From the NCBI GenBank assembly GCA_027449545.1, contig DAIDLI010000153.1:1-43168 (forward strand): 43,168 bases of DNA. The letters are read 5' to 3'. The translations under genes were made by a program, and so were the position numbers. Source of the DNA: Acidobacteriaceae bacterium (lineage in GTDB: Bacteria > Acidobacteriota > Terriglobia > Terriglobales > Acidobacteriaceae). Within the stretch, counting starts at the first letter, position 1. Every line of letters starts with the position of its first letter. This document shows positions 34,534-41,695 of the stretch, piece after piece. The notes beneath the pieces were generated by a model that had not been told where the DNA came from, did no database searches, and saw only the letters and a list, made by a program, of their open reading frames with translations.

Positions 34534-34552
34534 TTTTCGGACGCGAATTCCC

Positions 34553-34561
34553 TGCTACAAC
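34553..34561 (+). promoter_or_regulatory. Putative extended -10 promoter element P1 for feoAB
   Basis: TGC-TACAAC is an extended -10 (TGn followed by TACAAC, four of six consensus positions). It would start RNA at about 34568 and produce a leader of about 220 bases before feoA. The palindromic operator replaces the -35 region. Confidence 0.4.
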
Positions 34562-34601
34562 TAATAGCGTTCCAGTCCGATTCAAAAGGGTCTACCAGGG
34601 G

Positions 34602-34681
34602 GCCGGGAGAGGCAAATCTCCGATTCCTGCTCCCGGCACGGGAGGTCGCGCCAATGGGAATCCGTTCCGTAAGGAATTCCC
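34602..34681 (+). other. Potentially structured, switching leader RNA before feoA
   Basis: GCCGGGAG (34602-34609) can pair with CTCCCGGC (34630-34637). Alternatively GGAGA (34606-34610) can pair with TCTCC (34617-34621), and the two foldings exclude one another. A third GGGAGG element follows at 34640-34645. Downstream GGGAAT (34656-34661) pairs with ATTCCC (34676-34681), enclosing TCC-GTAA-GGA with a GNRA-type loop. The stretch matches no riboswitch class that I recognise. No credible open frame crosses it. Confidence 0.35.
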
Positions 34682-34691
34682 CCTGCGCTAT

Positions 34692-34721
34692 TTGCAGCCT
34701 GCGGGCGATTGGCCGTATACT
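34692..34721 (+). promoter_or_regulatory. Putative promoter P2 close to feoA
   Basis: TTGCAG (34692-34697) and TATACT (34716-34721) are 18 bases apart. TATACT matches the -10 consensus at five of six positions. It would start RNA within the inverted repeat at 34723-34747, about 60 bases before feoA. Confidence 0.45.
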
Positions 34722-34722
34722 G

Positions 34723-34747
34723 AAGTACGACCAAAGAGGTCGTATTT
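34723..34747 (+). promoter_or_regulatory. Inverted repeat at the predicted feoAB start site
   Basis: AAGTACGACC (34723-34732) and GGTCGTATTT (34738-34747) form a 10-bp stem with one G-T pair around AAAGA. The core TACGACC-N5-GGTCGTA is perfect. Right after the TATACT element it could be a repressor operator for an iron or metal regulator, or a small hairpin in the mRNA. It does not look like a typical Fur box. Confidence 0.45.
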
Positions 34748-34788
34748 ATGGGCCGCCTCGGGCGAGGCGCTACAGCGGGGTTCACAAG

Positions 34789-35082
34789 GTGAGCGTTTTG
34801 AGCGAATTGGCAGTGGGCGAGACGGCGATGATCGCGACCCTCGAACTGCCGGAATCGGTCCAGAACCACCTGATGCATATGGGATTTGTGCCGGATGCGC
34901 GGATCACAGTGCTGCGCCGCGCCCCCGCCGGCGATCCCACCGTCTACGCCATTGACGGCATGGAGATTGCTTTGCGCCGCGAGACCGCCTCGTCAATCCG
35001 CGTACGGCCGCAGCAAGAACCCGAGCACAGCGAAGATTCCCACCCAGCACAGGACGTTGCCTGGGCCGAGGTCGCCAGATGA
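34789..35082 (+). CDS. feoA: Ferrous iron transport protein FeoA
   Basis: The 97-residue cytoplasmic SH3-like protein assists FeoB. The domain runs VLSELAVGETAMIATLELPE, then HLMHMGFVPDARITVLRRAP and MEIALRRETASSIRV, the usual FeoA pattern (residues 4-80), followed by a short acidic tail. The start is uncertain: GTG 34789 and TTG 34798 are in frame, and AAGGTGAG at 34787-34794 would be a ribosome binding site for the TTG. The stop overlaps the feoB start (ATGA), so the two are coupled. Confidence 0.88.
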   Translation: MSVLSELAVGETAMIATLELPESVQNHLMHMGFVPDARITVLRRAPAGDPTVYAIDGMEIALRRETASSIRVRPQQEPEHSEDSHPAQDVAWAEVAR

Positions 35083-36992
35083 GCACATGTTGCAGCACGC
35101 CGGAGTTCGTTCCCCCTTCGACTCCGACGCCGCAAGGAGGCCTTCGCACTGTTGTTCTCATCGGGCCCCCCAATGCGGGCAAATCCACACTCTTTAATCG
35201 CCTCACCGGACTGCGCCAGAAGGTGGCCAACTACCCCGGCGTGACCGTCGAGCAGCGCATGGGCGTCATGGCCGGCGTGGGCCGCGATGACCTCACGCTC
35301 ATCGATCTGCCCGGCATCTACTCGCTGACCCCTTACTCGGAAGACGCGCGCGTGGCGGTGGATGTGCTTCAGGGCACCATGCCCGGCACACCCAAGCCGG
35401 ACGCGGTGCTGCTGGTTCTCGATTCCCTGCACCTGACCCGGCAACTGATGCTGGCCGCTCCCGTGTTGGCGCAGGGCCTGCCCACGCTGGTGCTGCTCAA
35501 CATGAGCGACCTCATGGAGGCGCGCGGCGGCCAGATAGACACGCTGAAGCTGGCGCGCGAACTGGGCGCTCCGGTGGCGCAGATCAGTGCCGTGCACGGA
35601 ACGGGGCTCGACGCGGTTCCGCTCTTCCTGAACCAGCAGGCGCAGCGCGACGCAGCCAAGCCGCTGACCCTGCCGGTGCTCGGCAATGCCGCCAGCACCC
35701 ACACCTGGGCCGCGCAGGTCAGCCGCCGCACCGGGTATCGCGCCCCGCTGTCGGCCGAGAACAGCCGCAAGATCGACAAGATTCTGCTGCACCGCATCTG
35801 GGGACCGCTCCTCTTTTTGGCGGTGGTCATCGGAGTCTTCGAAGTGGTCTTCGCGCTGGGCCAGCCGCTCTCCGACGGCTTCGGCGATCTGCTCACCCAA
35901 ATCGGCGATCTGGCGCGCCCGCTGCTGCCCTTCGGCTGGCTGCAATCACTCCTCCTTGACGGCATCTGGAAGGGTGTCTGCTCGGTGCTGGTCTTCCTGC
36001 CCCAGATCCTGCTGCTCTTTCTCTTTATCGGAATCCTTGAGGACTCCGGCTATCTCGCGCGCGCGGCCCTTATCGCCGACCGGGTGATGCGCTCCATCGG
36101 GCTCAACGGCAAGGCTTTCATTCCGCTGCTCTCGGCTTATGCCTGCGCGGTGCCGGCCATCATGGCCACCCGCACCATCGAGAACAAGCGCGACCGCCTG
36201 GCCACGATTCTGGTTACGCCGTTCATGACCTGCTCGGCGCGGCTGCCGGTCTACCTGCTGCTGATCGCCGCCTTCATTCCCAATGCGTTTTATCTGGACG
36301 GGCTGATCGGGCTGCGCACGCTGGTCATGCTGGGACTCTATGTGGCGGGATTCGTAGCCGCCTTCACCACCGCACGCCTGCTCAAAAGCTCCATCCTCAA
36401 GTCCAGCGATACGCCCTTCATCCTGGAACTGCCGCAGTACAGAATGCCCACTCTGCGCTCCCTGGCGCTCCGCCTCGTGGACCGCGCCGGTATCTTCCTG
36501 CGCAACGCCGGCACCATCATCGTCGCCGTGACCATGGCGTTGTGGGTGATGGCGCACCTGCCGGTGATGCACACCGCCGCGGGCACGCTGCGCGCTCCCG
36601 AACTGGCAGAGAGTTCCATCGGCTGGCTCGGGCACCTGATCGAACCGGCCATCGCACCGCTCGGATTTAACTGGAAGATCGGCATCGGCCTGCTCTCCAG
36701 CGTTCTCGCCCGCGAGGTGATGGTCAGCACCCTGGGCACGCTGTACGGCGCGGACCCGAGTACCCATGCGCTGAACCTCCAGGCTGCGCTCCATCACGAC
36801 CTGAACCTGGCTGGCGCGCTGGCGCTGATGATCTTCTTCGCCTTCGCCATGCAGTGCACCTCGACGATGGCGGTGGTGCGGCGCGAGACAAATAGCTGGA
36901 AGTGGCCCGCCATCCAGTTTCTTTACATGCTGGCCCTGGCCTACGGCGCCGCCTTTGCGGTGAATCACATCGTACTTGCCCTGATGCACTAA
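35079..36992 (+). CDS. feoB: Ferrous iron transporter FeoB
   Basis: The 637-residue protein is the GTP-binding Fe(II) permease of the inner membrane. The N-terminal G domain has G1 GPPNAGKST (residues 29-37), G3 DLPGIYSL, G4 NMSD and G5 SAVHGTG. About seven to eight membrane segments follow from residue 245, with the two inverted Gate-type regions: SAYACAVPAIMATRTIENKR with its conserved cysteine, and TPFMTCSARLPVYLLLIAAF. It is shorter than E. coli FeoB, as is common outside enterobacteria. The N-terminus MSTCCSTPEF carries two adjacent cysteines. No FeoC is found. Iron-sulfur-rich Hox and NifJ in the same window create a large iron demand, a plausible but unproven link. Confidence 0.95.
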   Translation: MSTCCSTPEFVPPSTPTPQGGLRTVVLIGPPNAGKSTLFNRLTGLRQKVANYPGVTVEQRMGVMAGVGRDDLTLIDLPGIYSLTPYSEDARVAVDVLQGTMPGTPKPDAVLLVLDSLHLTRQLMLAAPVLAQGLPTLVLLNMSDLMEARGGQIDTLKLARELGAPVAQISAVHGTGLDAVPLFLNQQAQRDAAKPLTLPVLGNAASTHTWAAQVSRRTGYRAPLSAENSRKIDKILLHRIWGPLLFLAVVIGVFEVVFALGQPLSDGFGDLLTQIGDLARPLLPFGWLQSLLLDGIWKGVCSVLVFLPQILLLFLFIGILEDSGYLARAALIADRVMRSIGLNGKAFIPLLSAYACAVPAIMATRTIENKRDRLATILVTPFMTCSARLPVYLLLIAAFIPNAFYLDGLIGLRTLVMLGLYVAGFVAAFTTARLLKSSILKSSDTPFILELPQYRMPTLRSLALRLVDRAGIFLRNAGTIIVAVTMALWVMAHLPVMHTAAGTLRAPELAESSIGWLGHLIEPAIAPLGFNWKIGIGLLSSVLAREVMVSTLGTLYGADPSTHALNLQAALHHDLNLAGALALMIFFAFAMQCTSTMAVVRRETNSWKWPAIQFLYMLALAYGAAFAVNHIVLALMH

Positions 36993-37074
36993 GCGCGGCA
37001 TGCGCTAAACGCGGCAAAGCGCGCCATCGTAGTGCATCCATTCATCCGACATGTAGCCCGTACATTCGTTCTGC

Positions 37075-37125
37075 AGTAGCGCCGGCCTCCAGGCCGGCTG
37101 TCGTGTGGGTCCTCCTGGCCCACAC
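37075..37125 (-). repeat. Two-hairpin dispersed repeat, copy 2 (inverted)
   Basis: Read on the minus strand, hairpin one is GTGTGGG/CCCACAC and hairpin two is CCGGCCT-GG-AGGCCGG, followed by CGCTACT. Compared with copy 1 at 23131, the flanks ACAG and CGCTACT and the GG loop are identical, while the second stem changes TT to CC and AA to GG, preserving pairing. Hairpin one differs almost entirely in sequence but keeps a 7-8 bp stem. Confidence 0.7.
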
Positions 37126-37136
37126 CAATCCCGCAC

Positions 37137-37177
37137 CAACAGCAACGCCCGTCCTTTACGGACGGGCGTTGCTGTTG
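37137..37177. terminator. Strong bidirectional terminator between feoB and the YceI-like gene
   Basis: CAACAGCAACGCCCGTCC (37137-37154) and GGACGGGCGTTGCTGTTG (37160-37177) form a perfect 18-bp stem with loop TTTAC, followed by TTT on the plus strand. It lies 14 bases past the stop of the minus-strand YceI-like gene and about 145 bases past feoB, serving both convergent transcripts. Confidence 0.8.
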
Positions 37178-37190
37178 TTTGGCGCTGCGA

Positions 37191-37748
37191 TCAGAGCTTG
37201 TGCCAGTTCATCTGCACGCGCACCGGTATCTCGTTCTTGATCGGCACGCCCAGAAACGAAGGCCGCTCAATCTTGAAATCCGAGCAGGTCAACGGAATCG
37301 TTCCCGTGATCTGCACCTCGCTTCCCTTCTGCGTGCGCTGGAACGGCACCTGCTGGTAATGCGCCGTCTGTCCGGCAAACTGCACCTGGAGATTGGCGTG
37401 AATGGTGCTCGCATCCAGCTCCGACTCCGCAAACTGCGCGCGCACCACGATCATCGGGAACTCGGCGCCCTTGGTCGCCTCAATCATATGCAGGTCGCGA
37501 TTGCTGTCGCCCGAACTGAATGTTTTCACCGGCACCGCGATGAGGAAATTGCACTGGCTGGCCTGGCAGATGCCCTTACCCTTGGCGGCATTGCTGGTTC
37601 CCTCCACCTGGTGCATGGGGTGAGACATGTGATAGGTGAGCGCGGACCAGTCGAGAGCCCACTGCGAACTGCCAGTCTGCGCGGTGATGGAGAGCGCGCC
37701 ACAAGTCAGCGCGCCCAAAAGGACAGCAAGAAACGCTCTGCGCTTCAT
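37191..37748 (-). CDS. YceI-like periplasmic protein
   Basis: The 185-residue protein has a signal peptide (about residues 1-23) and a lipocalin-like YceI beta-barrel: WALDWSALTYHMSHPMHQVE, FLIAVPVKTFSSGDSNRDLH, HANLQVQFAGQTAHYQQVPF and GTIPLTCSDFKIERPSF. YceI-family proteins bind isoprenoid-type lipids in structures of relatives. Cysteines in GICQASQC could form a disulfide. It overlaps the preceding membrane protein gene by four bases (ATGA). In E. coli yceI lies next to yceJ, a cytochrome b561-like gene, and the same logic appears here, supporting a redox role for the pair. Confidence 0.82.
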   Translation of the reverse strand: MKRRAFLAVLLGALTCGALSITAQTGSSQWALDWSALTYHMSHPMHQVEGTSNAAKGKGICQASQCNFLIAVPVKTFSSGDSNRDLHMIEATKGAEFPMIVVRAQFAESELDASTIHANLQVQFAGQTAHYQQVPFQRTQKGSEVQITGTIPLTCSDFKIERPSFLGVPIKNEIPVRVQMNWHKL

Positions 37749-38500
37749 TTTTTCTCCCAGAATTTGAGGTGAATCGGCCAGGAAACCGCGATGATCGACG
37801 CCCCGTACGACAGAGCGGTAATCGCCGCCACCGCGCCGTGCGCCGCTGCAATGCCGTGCGGCTTTTCGCCGTCCTGCTCCTGCTTAAAGGCCATGGCGCC
37901 GAGGATGGGCGTCAGGATCATGCCCGGACCATGCACAAAGGCCAGCGCCTCGTGCACGCGAATGGCACCCCGCTTGTGGGTTCCGGGGATGCGCGGCGCG
38001 AAGATGGCAAAGTAGGCGGTGGAAAAGTAGAGACCCGCGGTGGTGCTGCCCAGCGCGGCGTGCAGGTCGATGTTGGCCTGCGTCGGCATCTTGATGATCT
38101 GGCCGTTGCGGCCCTTGACCTTGGCCATCGGCCCGGTGATGAGATCGGCCACCATCGGAATCGCTGTGATCAGCCCGAGGCGCTGGTGGATCTTCAGCAT
38201 TTCGGTGCGCTTGTCGAGCCGCGCCTGAAGAGCAGGATTAGCCTGCATCTGCTGCTGCGTAATGCCCAGATCGCCCAGCGAGGGCTCCTGCGGCGCCGCC
38301 GAAGGCGCATTGGGCAACGGCTGTTGATTGGTCTTGGCCGGAGGACTGCTCTGGCTGCCCGCGGCGCTGGTTTGCGCAGCGGTCACGCCCGGAGCATTCG
38401 AATCCGAAACCCCGGCCTGGCCCAGCACAAAAGTGGGAGAAGCGAGAAGGAGTGCGAAACAGACGGTGCGAAATGAGAGCCTCGCCCATGGCATTTCCAT
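37745..38500 (-). CDS. Histidine-rich membrane protein, possible cytochrome b561-like partner of YceI
   Basis: The 251-residue protein has a signal peptide (about 1-27), a proline- and glutamine-rich linker (residues 30-90), and a four-helix membrane region. Histidines recur at helix positions: His105 (KIHQRLG), His147 (IDLHAALG), His183 and His190 (RVHEALAFVHGPGM), and His215 and His221 (PHGIAAAHGAVA). This arrangement suggests binding of one or two b-type haems, as in cytochrome b561, but I do not recognise the family with certainty. An AGGAGAG site precedes the ATG. Four-base overlap with the YceI-like gene implies joint function. Confidence 0.7.
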   Translation of the reverse strand: MEMPWARLSFRTVCFALLLASPTFVLGQAGVSDSNAPGVTAAQTSAAGSQSSPPAKTNQQPLPNAPSAAPQEPSLGDLGITQQQMQANPALQARLDKRTEMLKIHQRLGLITAIPMVADLITGPMAKVKGRNGQIIKMPTQANIDLHAALGSTTAGLYFSTAYFAIFAPRIPGTHKRGAIRVHEALAFVHGPGMILTPILGAMAFKQEQDGEKPHGIAAAHGAVAAITALSYGASIIAVSWPIHLKFWEKK

Positions 38501-38857
38501 GCAGTAACTCTCCTGGCTGTTGGCGTGCGGGGGTGATAGCGGCAGCTAAGTTCCTGCTGCAATTGCATGATTGGACGAAGATCAGGCTCGGACCAGAGCA
38601 AGTCTTCCCGCTGTAAGCATATACGCAAGAAGCCGCCCATCCCAAGCACCCCGGCATCGCTGCGGACAGGAAGAAAAAGACGACTTGCATGCAAAAAACT
38701 GCATCTCAGTTGATAGCCGGATAGCAAAGAGAGAAAGTCCCCACCGGCGCAGATTAAAATTACGGTGCCGAGGCGGCTTGATACAGGAAGACCGCCGTAC
38801 ATTGCGAGGCTCGGGCCGGGTTCTACAAACTCCCCACTGCAAAGGATCGCGAATTCG
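38501..38857. other. Gene-free divergent intergenic region
   Basis: This 357-base gap separates the minus-strand cytochrome-like gene from the plus-strand receiver gene and must contain both promoters. A TAAAAT element at 38755-38760 could be a -10 for the receiver gene, but no matching -35 element is evident. A TGCATGCA palindrome lies at about 38686-38693. I see no credible gene. Confidence 0.4.
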
Positions 38858-39259
38858 ATGGCGACTCTAACCGGAGGCCAGAACATTCTGCTGGTGGACG
38901 ACGAGGTCCAGGTTGCCCAGACCCTGGAGATGATCTTTCTCTCGCGCGGCTACAAAGTGCGCATCGCTCACTCGGCCGAGGAGGCCATCGATGCCATCGC
39001 CGACTGGGAGCCGGAACTGGCGATTGTGGACGTGATGCTGCCGCACATGAACGGCATCGAGCTGAGCGAAGTGTTGCGCGCCAATCATCCCAACTGCCAG
39101 GTAGTGCTGATGTCCGGCCACCCCGCGACTGGCGATCTGGTCCAGTCCCTGCGCCGCGACGGCCAGCCGCTGGCCGAGGTGTTGATGAAGCCACTGCACC
39201 CAGCGCACATCCTCGAGATCGTGGCCGGCCTGCTGCCGGGCGTGGCTGGCGAAGCGTAA
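38858..39259 (+). CDS. Stand-alone response regulator receiver (CheY-like)
   Basis: The 133-residue protein is a receiver domain with no output domain. The acidic pocket Asp14-Asp15 (ILLVDDE), phosphoacceptor Asp58 (AIVDVMLP), switch Ser86 (LMSGH) and Lys111 (LMKPLHP) are all present, so it should be phosphorylatable. It may act through protein partners or as a phosphorelay intermediate. No histidine kinase is nearby. The in-frame extension upstream to 38765 lacks receiver character; ATG 38858 is preceded by AAAGGA at slightly long spacing. Confidence 0.9.
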   Translation: MATLTGGQNILLVDDEVQVAQTLEMIFLSRGYKVRIAHSAEEAIDAIADWEPELAIVDVMLPHMNGIELSEVLRANHPNCQVVLMSGHPATGDLVQSLRRDGQPLAEVLMKPLHPAHILEIVAGLLPGVAGEA

Positions 39260-39386
39260 AGCTTTTGAATGAGGAAATTGCATCGGCTATCTGAAAGGCC
39301 GGCTGCATGTGCTCTGCTTCATCCCAACGCCTGCTGGAATTCGCGTAATCAGCTTTAGAAAAGCAATGAAAGGGAGGCTCGCAAAG

Positions 39387-39569
39387 ATGGCAAACCCAAA
39401 ACCATTGACCAATGATGAGGGCGAAGTCCGCGAGCTTACCCAGGCGGATTTCGCTCGCGCCGTCCCCTTCACCGCCCTGCCCGACGACCTCAAGGCACTG
39501 ATCGCCTCGCCGGAGCGCACCCTGGCCCCTGATACAGCCCCCAAAAAGAAGAAAGAAACGGCGGCGTAA
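39387..39569 (+). CDS. Small hypothetical protein, antitoxin-like
   Basis: The 60-residue protein reads MANPKPLTNDEGEVRELTQA, then DFARAVPFTALPDDLKALIA, and ends in a lysine-rich tail. Short proteins with 'EGEVRELT.EDF.....' recur in bacteria next to small toxins or alone, so an antitoxin-like role is possible, but no toxin gene is recognisable beside it. AGGGAGG at 39370-39376 places the start at ATG 39387; an in-frame ATG at 39366 precedes the site and is less likely. Function unknown. Confidence 0.6.
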   Translation: MANPKPLTNDEGEVRELTQADFARAVPFTALPDDLKALIASPERTLAPDTAPKKKKETAA

Positions 39570-39654
39570 CTTGGGCTCGTGCCTTCAATGGTTCCGGAAT
39601 CTGATCTAAGGCACACAGTGCATGGGGTAGAGCGGATCTTCCTTTGCATCTCGG

Positions 39655-39732
39655 CTACATGCCGGACAGGCCCTTCTTAGCTGAAATCGATTCACGGAGC
39701 CGCTTAGCAATTTCATCCGCCTCCTTTGTCGT
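39655..39732 (-). CDS. Doubtful 25-residue open frame behind recN
   Basis: A frame reading TKEADEIAKRLRESISAKKG then LSGM and a stop looks protein-like (amphipathic, charged helix) and follows GGAGAGGGG, but the codon at the start position is ACG. It could be a tiny gene using a rare start, or the decayed end of a lost gene. It lies 25 bases beyond the recN stop. Confidence 0.15.
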   Translation of the reverse strand, partial: TTKEADEIAKRLRESISAKKGLSGM

Positions 39733-39757
39733 CCCCTCTCCAAATTAGATTTCCGAG

Positions 39758-41437
39758 TCACCGGCTCGCCGCGATCATCTGCGCGGCGTGCTGCAGGCTG
39801 GTGTCGGTCACCTTGGCCCCACTCAGCATCCGCGCCACCTCATGGGTGCGGGCGCGGTCATCCAGCACGCGGATCTGCGTCTTGGTCCGCCCCGCCTGCT
39901 CGCGTTTCTCCACAGCCAGGTGCTGATCGGCAAACGCGGCGATCTGCGGCAGGTGGGTCACGCACAGAACCTGCTGCGCCCGCGCCAGCGCCTTCAGCTT
40001 CTGGCCCACCGCCTCGGCCGCGCGGCCGCCAATGCCGATGTCGATCTCATCGAAGACCAGCGTGCGCGGCGTCGGTTTCTTTCTGCTCTTGGACGAGTGT
40101 TCTTCCACCGCCACCTTGAGCGCCAGCATCACGCGGCTGAGCTCGCCGCCCGAAGCAATCTCCACCAGCGGCTTCAGCGGCTCGCCGGCATTGGTGGCGA
40201 TCAGGTACTCCACCTCGTCCCAGCCCGCCGCGCCCCAGGCCGTCTCGTTCTCGTTCCGCGCAACGGACACTTCAAAACGCACCTTCATCGCCAGCGAGTT
40301 GATCTGCGCCTCCGCCTGTTTGGCCAGCCGCTCGGCGGCGGACTGCCGTTCCGCGGTGAGCGCAGAAGCCGCGTTGCGATATGCCGCCTCCGCCTTCTCC
40401 AGCTCGGCCCGCAGTGCCTTCAGAATCTCGTCACGGTCTTCCACCTCGCTCAGCTTGCGGCTCACCTCTTCGCCAAAGGCGATCACCTCGGCAACCGTGG
40501 CTCCATACTTGCGCTTCAGCCGGTCCAGCAGCGCCAGCCGGTCTTCGATTTCGGCCAGCCGCTCGGGGCTGGCGTTGATGCCCTCGGCGTAATCGCGCAG
40601 AGTAGCCGCAATGTCGGAGATAGTGGCGCGCGCCGAGGCAAGCTGCTGCGCCGATTCCGTGAAACGCCCGTCGTACCGCGCCAGCTCTTCCACGTTGCGC
40701 ATGGCGCTGCGCAATGCGGCCTCCGCTGAGGCCCCGCCCTCGTACAACTCGTCGAAGCCACTCATCGCGGCGGAGTACAGCTTCTCCGCATTGGCAAGCA
40801 CGCGCTTTTCCGTCTCCAGAGTCTCGTCCTCGCCCGTTTCCAGGTGCGCCGCCTCAATCTCCTTTGCCTGGTAACTCCACAGGTCCACCATGCGCAGCCG
40901 GTCCTGCTCGCCCTGGAGAAGATCGTCGAGCTTCGTCCGCGCGCTGCGCCAGCACTCGTAGGCGGCGGCAACGGCATCCGTCGAGAGGCCTCCGAAGCGG
41001 TCGAGCAGAATCCGCTGCTGCTCCTGGTCGAAGCTCGACAGCGTCTCTGACTGCGCGTGCACCAGCGCCAGTTCCGGGGCAAGCTGCTTGAGCACGGCCA
41101 CGGTCGCGGGCTGGTTGTTAACGAAGGCGCGGCCCTTGCCGTTCGACAGAATCTCACGGCGCAGGATAATCTCCGCGCCCTCGGCATCGATACCGTTGCT
41201 CTCGAGGATGTTTTCGGCACCGGCAGTCGACTCGAAGACGCACGAAACCACAGCCTTGTCCGCGCCATGGCGCACAACATCGGCCGAAGCCTTGCCCCCC
41301 ATCAGCAGCGCCAGTGCGTCCACCAGGATGGATTTGCCCGCGCCGGTCTCGCCGGTAAGCAGGTTCAGGCCAGGGCCGAAGGAGGCAATGGCGTGATCGA
41401 TGACGGCATAGTTTTCAGCGCGCAGCTCAACGAGCAT
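39758..41437 (-). CDS. recN: DNA repair protein RecN
   Basis: The 559-residue SMC-like ATPase acts in double-strand-break repair. Walker A GETGAGKS (residues 29-36) lies in the N-terminal half; a long coiled coil fills about residues 160-370; the signature EIASGGELSRVMLALK, Walker B LVFDEIDIGIGG and the switch histidine in QVLCVTHLPQIAAFAD complete the head. Length fits the family. The ATG is immediately followed by the canonical MLVELRAENYAVIDH. No LexA-type box is recognisable upstream, so damage control is not evident here. Confidence 0.95.
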   Translation of the reverse strand: MLVELRAENYAVIDHAIASFGPGLNLLTGETGAGKSILVDALALLMGGKASADVVRHGADKAVVSCVFESTAGAENILESNGIDAEGAEIILRREILSNGKGRAFVNNQPATVAVLKQLAPELALVHAQSETLSSFDQEQQRILLDRFGGLSTDAVAAAYECWRSARTKLDDLLQGEQDRLRMVDLWSYQAKEIEAAHLETGEDETLETEKRVLANAEKLYSAAMSGFDELYEGGASAEAALRSAMRNVEELARYDGRFTESAQQLASARATISDIAATLRDYAEGINASPERLAEIEDRLALLDRLKRKYGATVAEVIAFGEEVSRKLSEVEDRDEILKALRAELEKAEAAYRNAASALTAERQSAAERLAKQAEAQINSLAMKVRFEVSVARNENETAWGAAGWDEVEYLIATNAGEPLKPLVEIASGGELSRVMLALKVAVEEHSSKSRKKPTPRTLVFDEIDIGIGGRAAEAVGQKLKALARAQQVLCVTHLPQIAAFADQHLAVEKREQAGRTKTQIRVLDDRARTHEVARMLSGAKVTDTSLQHAAQMIAASR

Positions 41438-41631
41438 GGATTGGAATCATCTCAGCCTTCGCGGCCCGGTTAAGGTGTGTCGTCTTCCGTCCCTTGGCGG
41501 ATCAGACCGCAAACCGCGGGGCACGGAGGTTCCGCGCGTATCGGGAATCCGAGCGCAGCATAGCACGAACGCAAGGCTCTTGGGCATCAAGGATTTGCGA
41601 TCTGCCCGCCGGGGAGCATCGAGTCGATAAC

Positions 41632-41660
41632 TTGGAAGAAAAATAAGCGTCTGATACCGT
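41632..41660 (+). promoter_or_regulatory. Possible promoter of the tolQ-exbD-tonB unit
   Basis: TTGGAA (41632-41637) and TACCGT (41655-41660) are 17 bases apart, within an AT-richer patch. The -10 match is weak. The GAGGTGA ribosome binding site follows at 41668-41674. The rest of the 258-base gap after recN shows nothing definite. Confidence 0.3.
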
Positions 41661-41695
41661 AAAGAATGAGGTGAACTCCCATTTTAACCGCTGCT

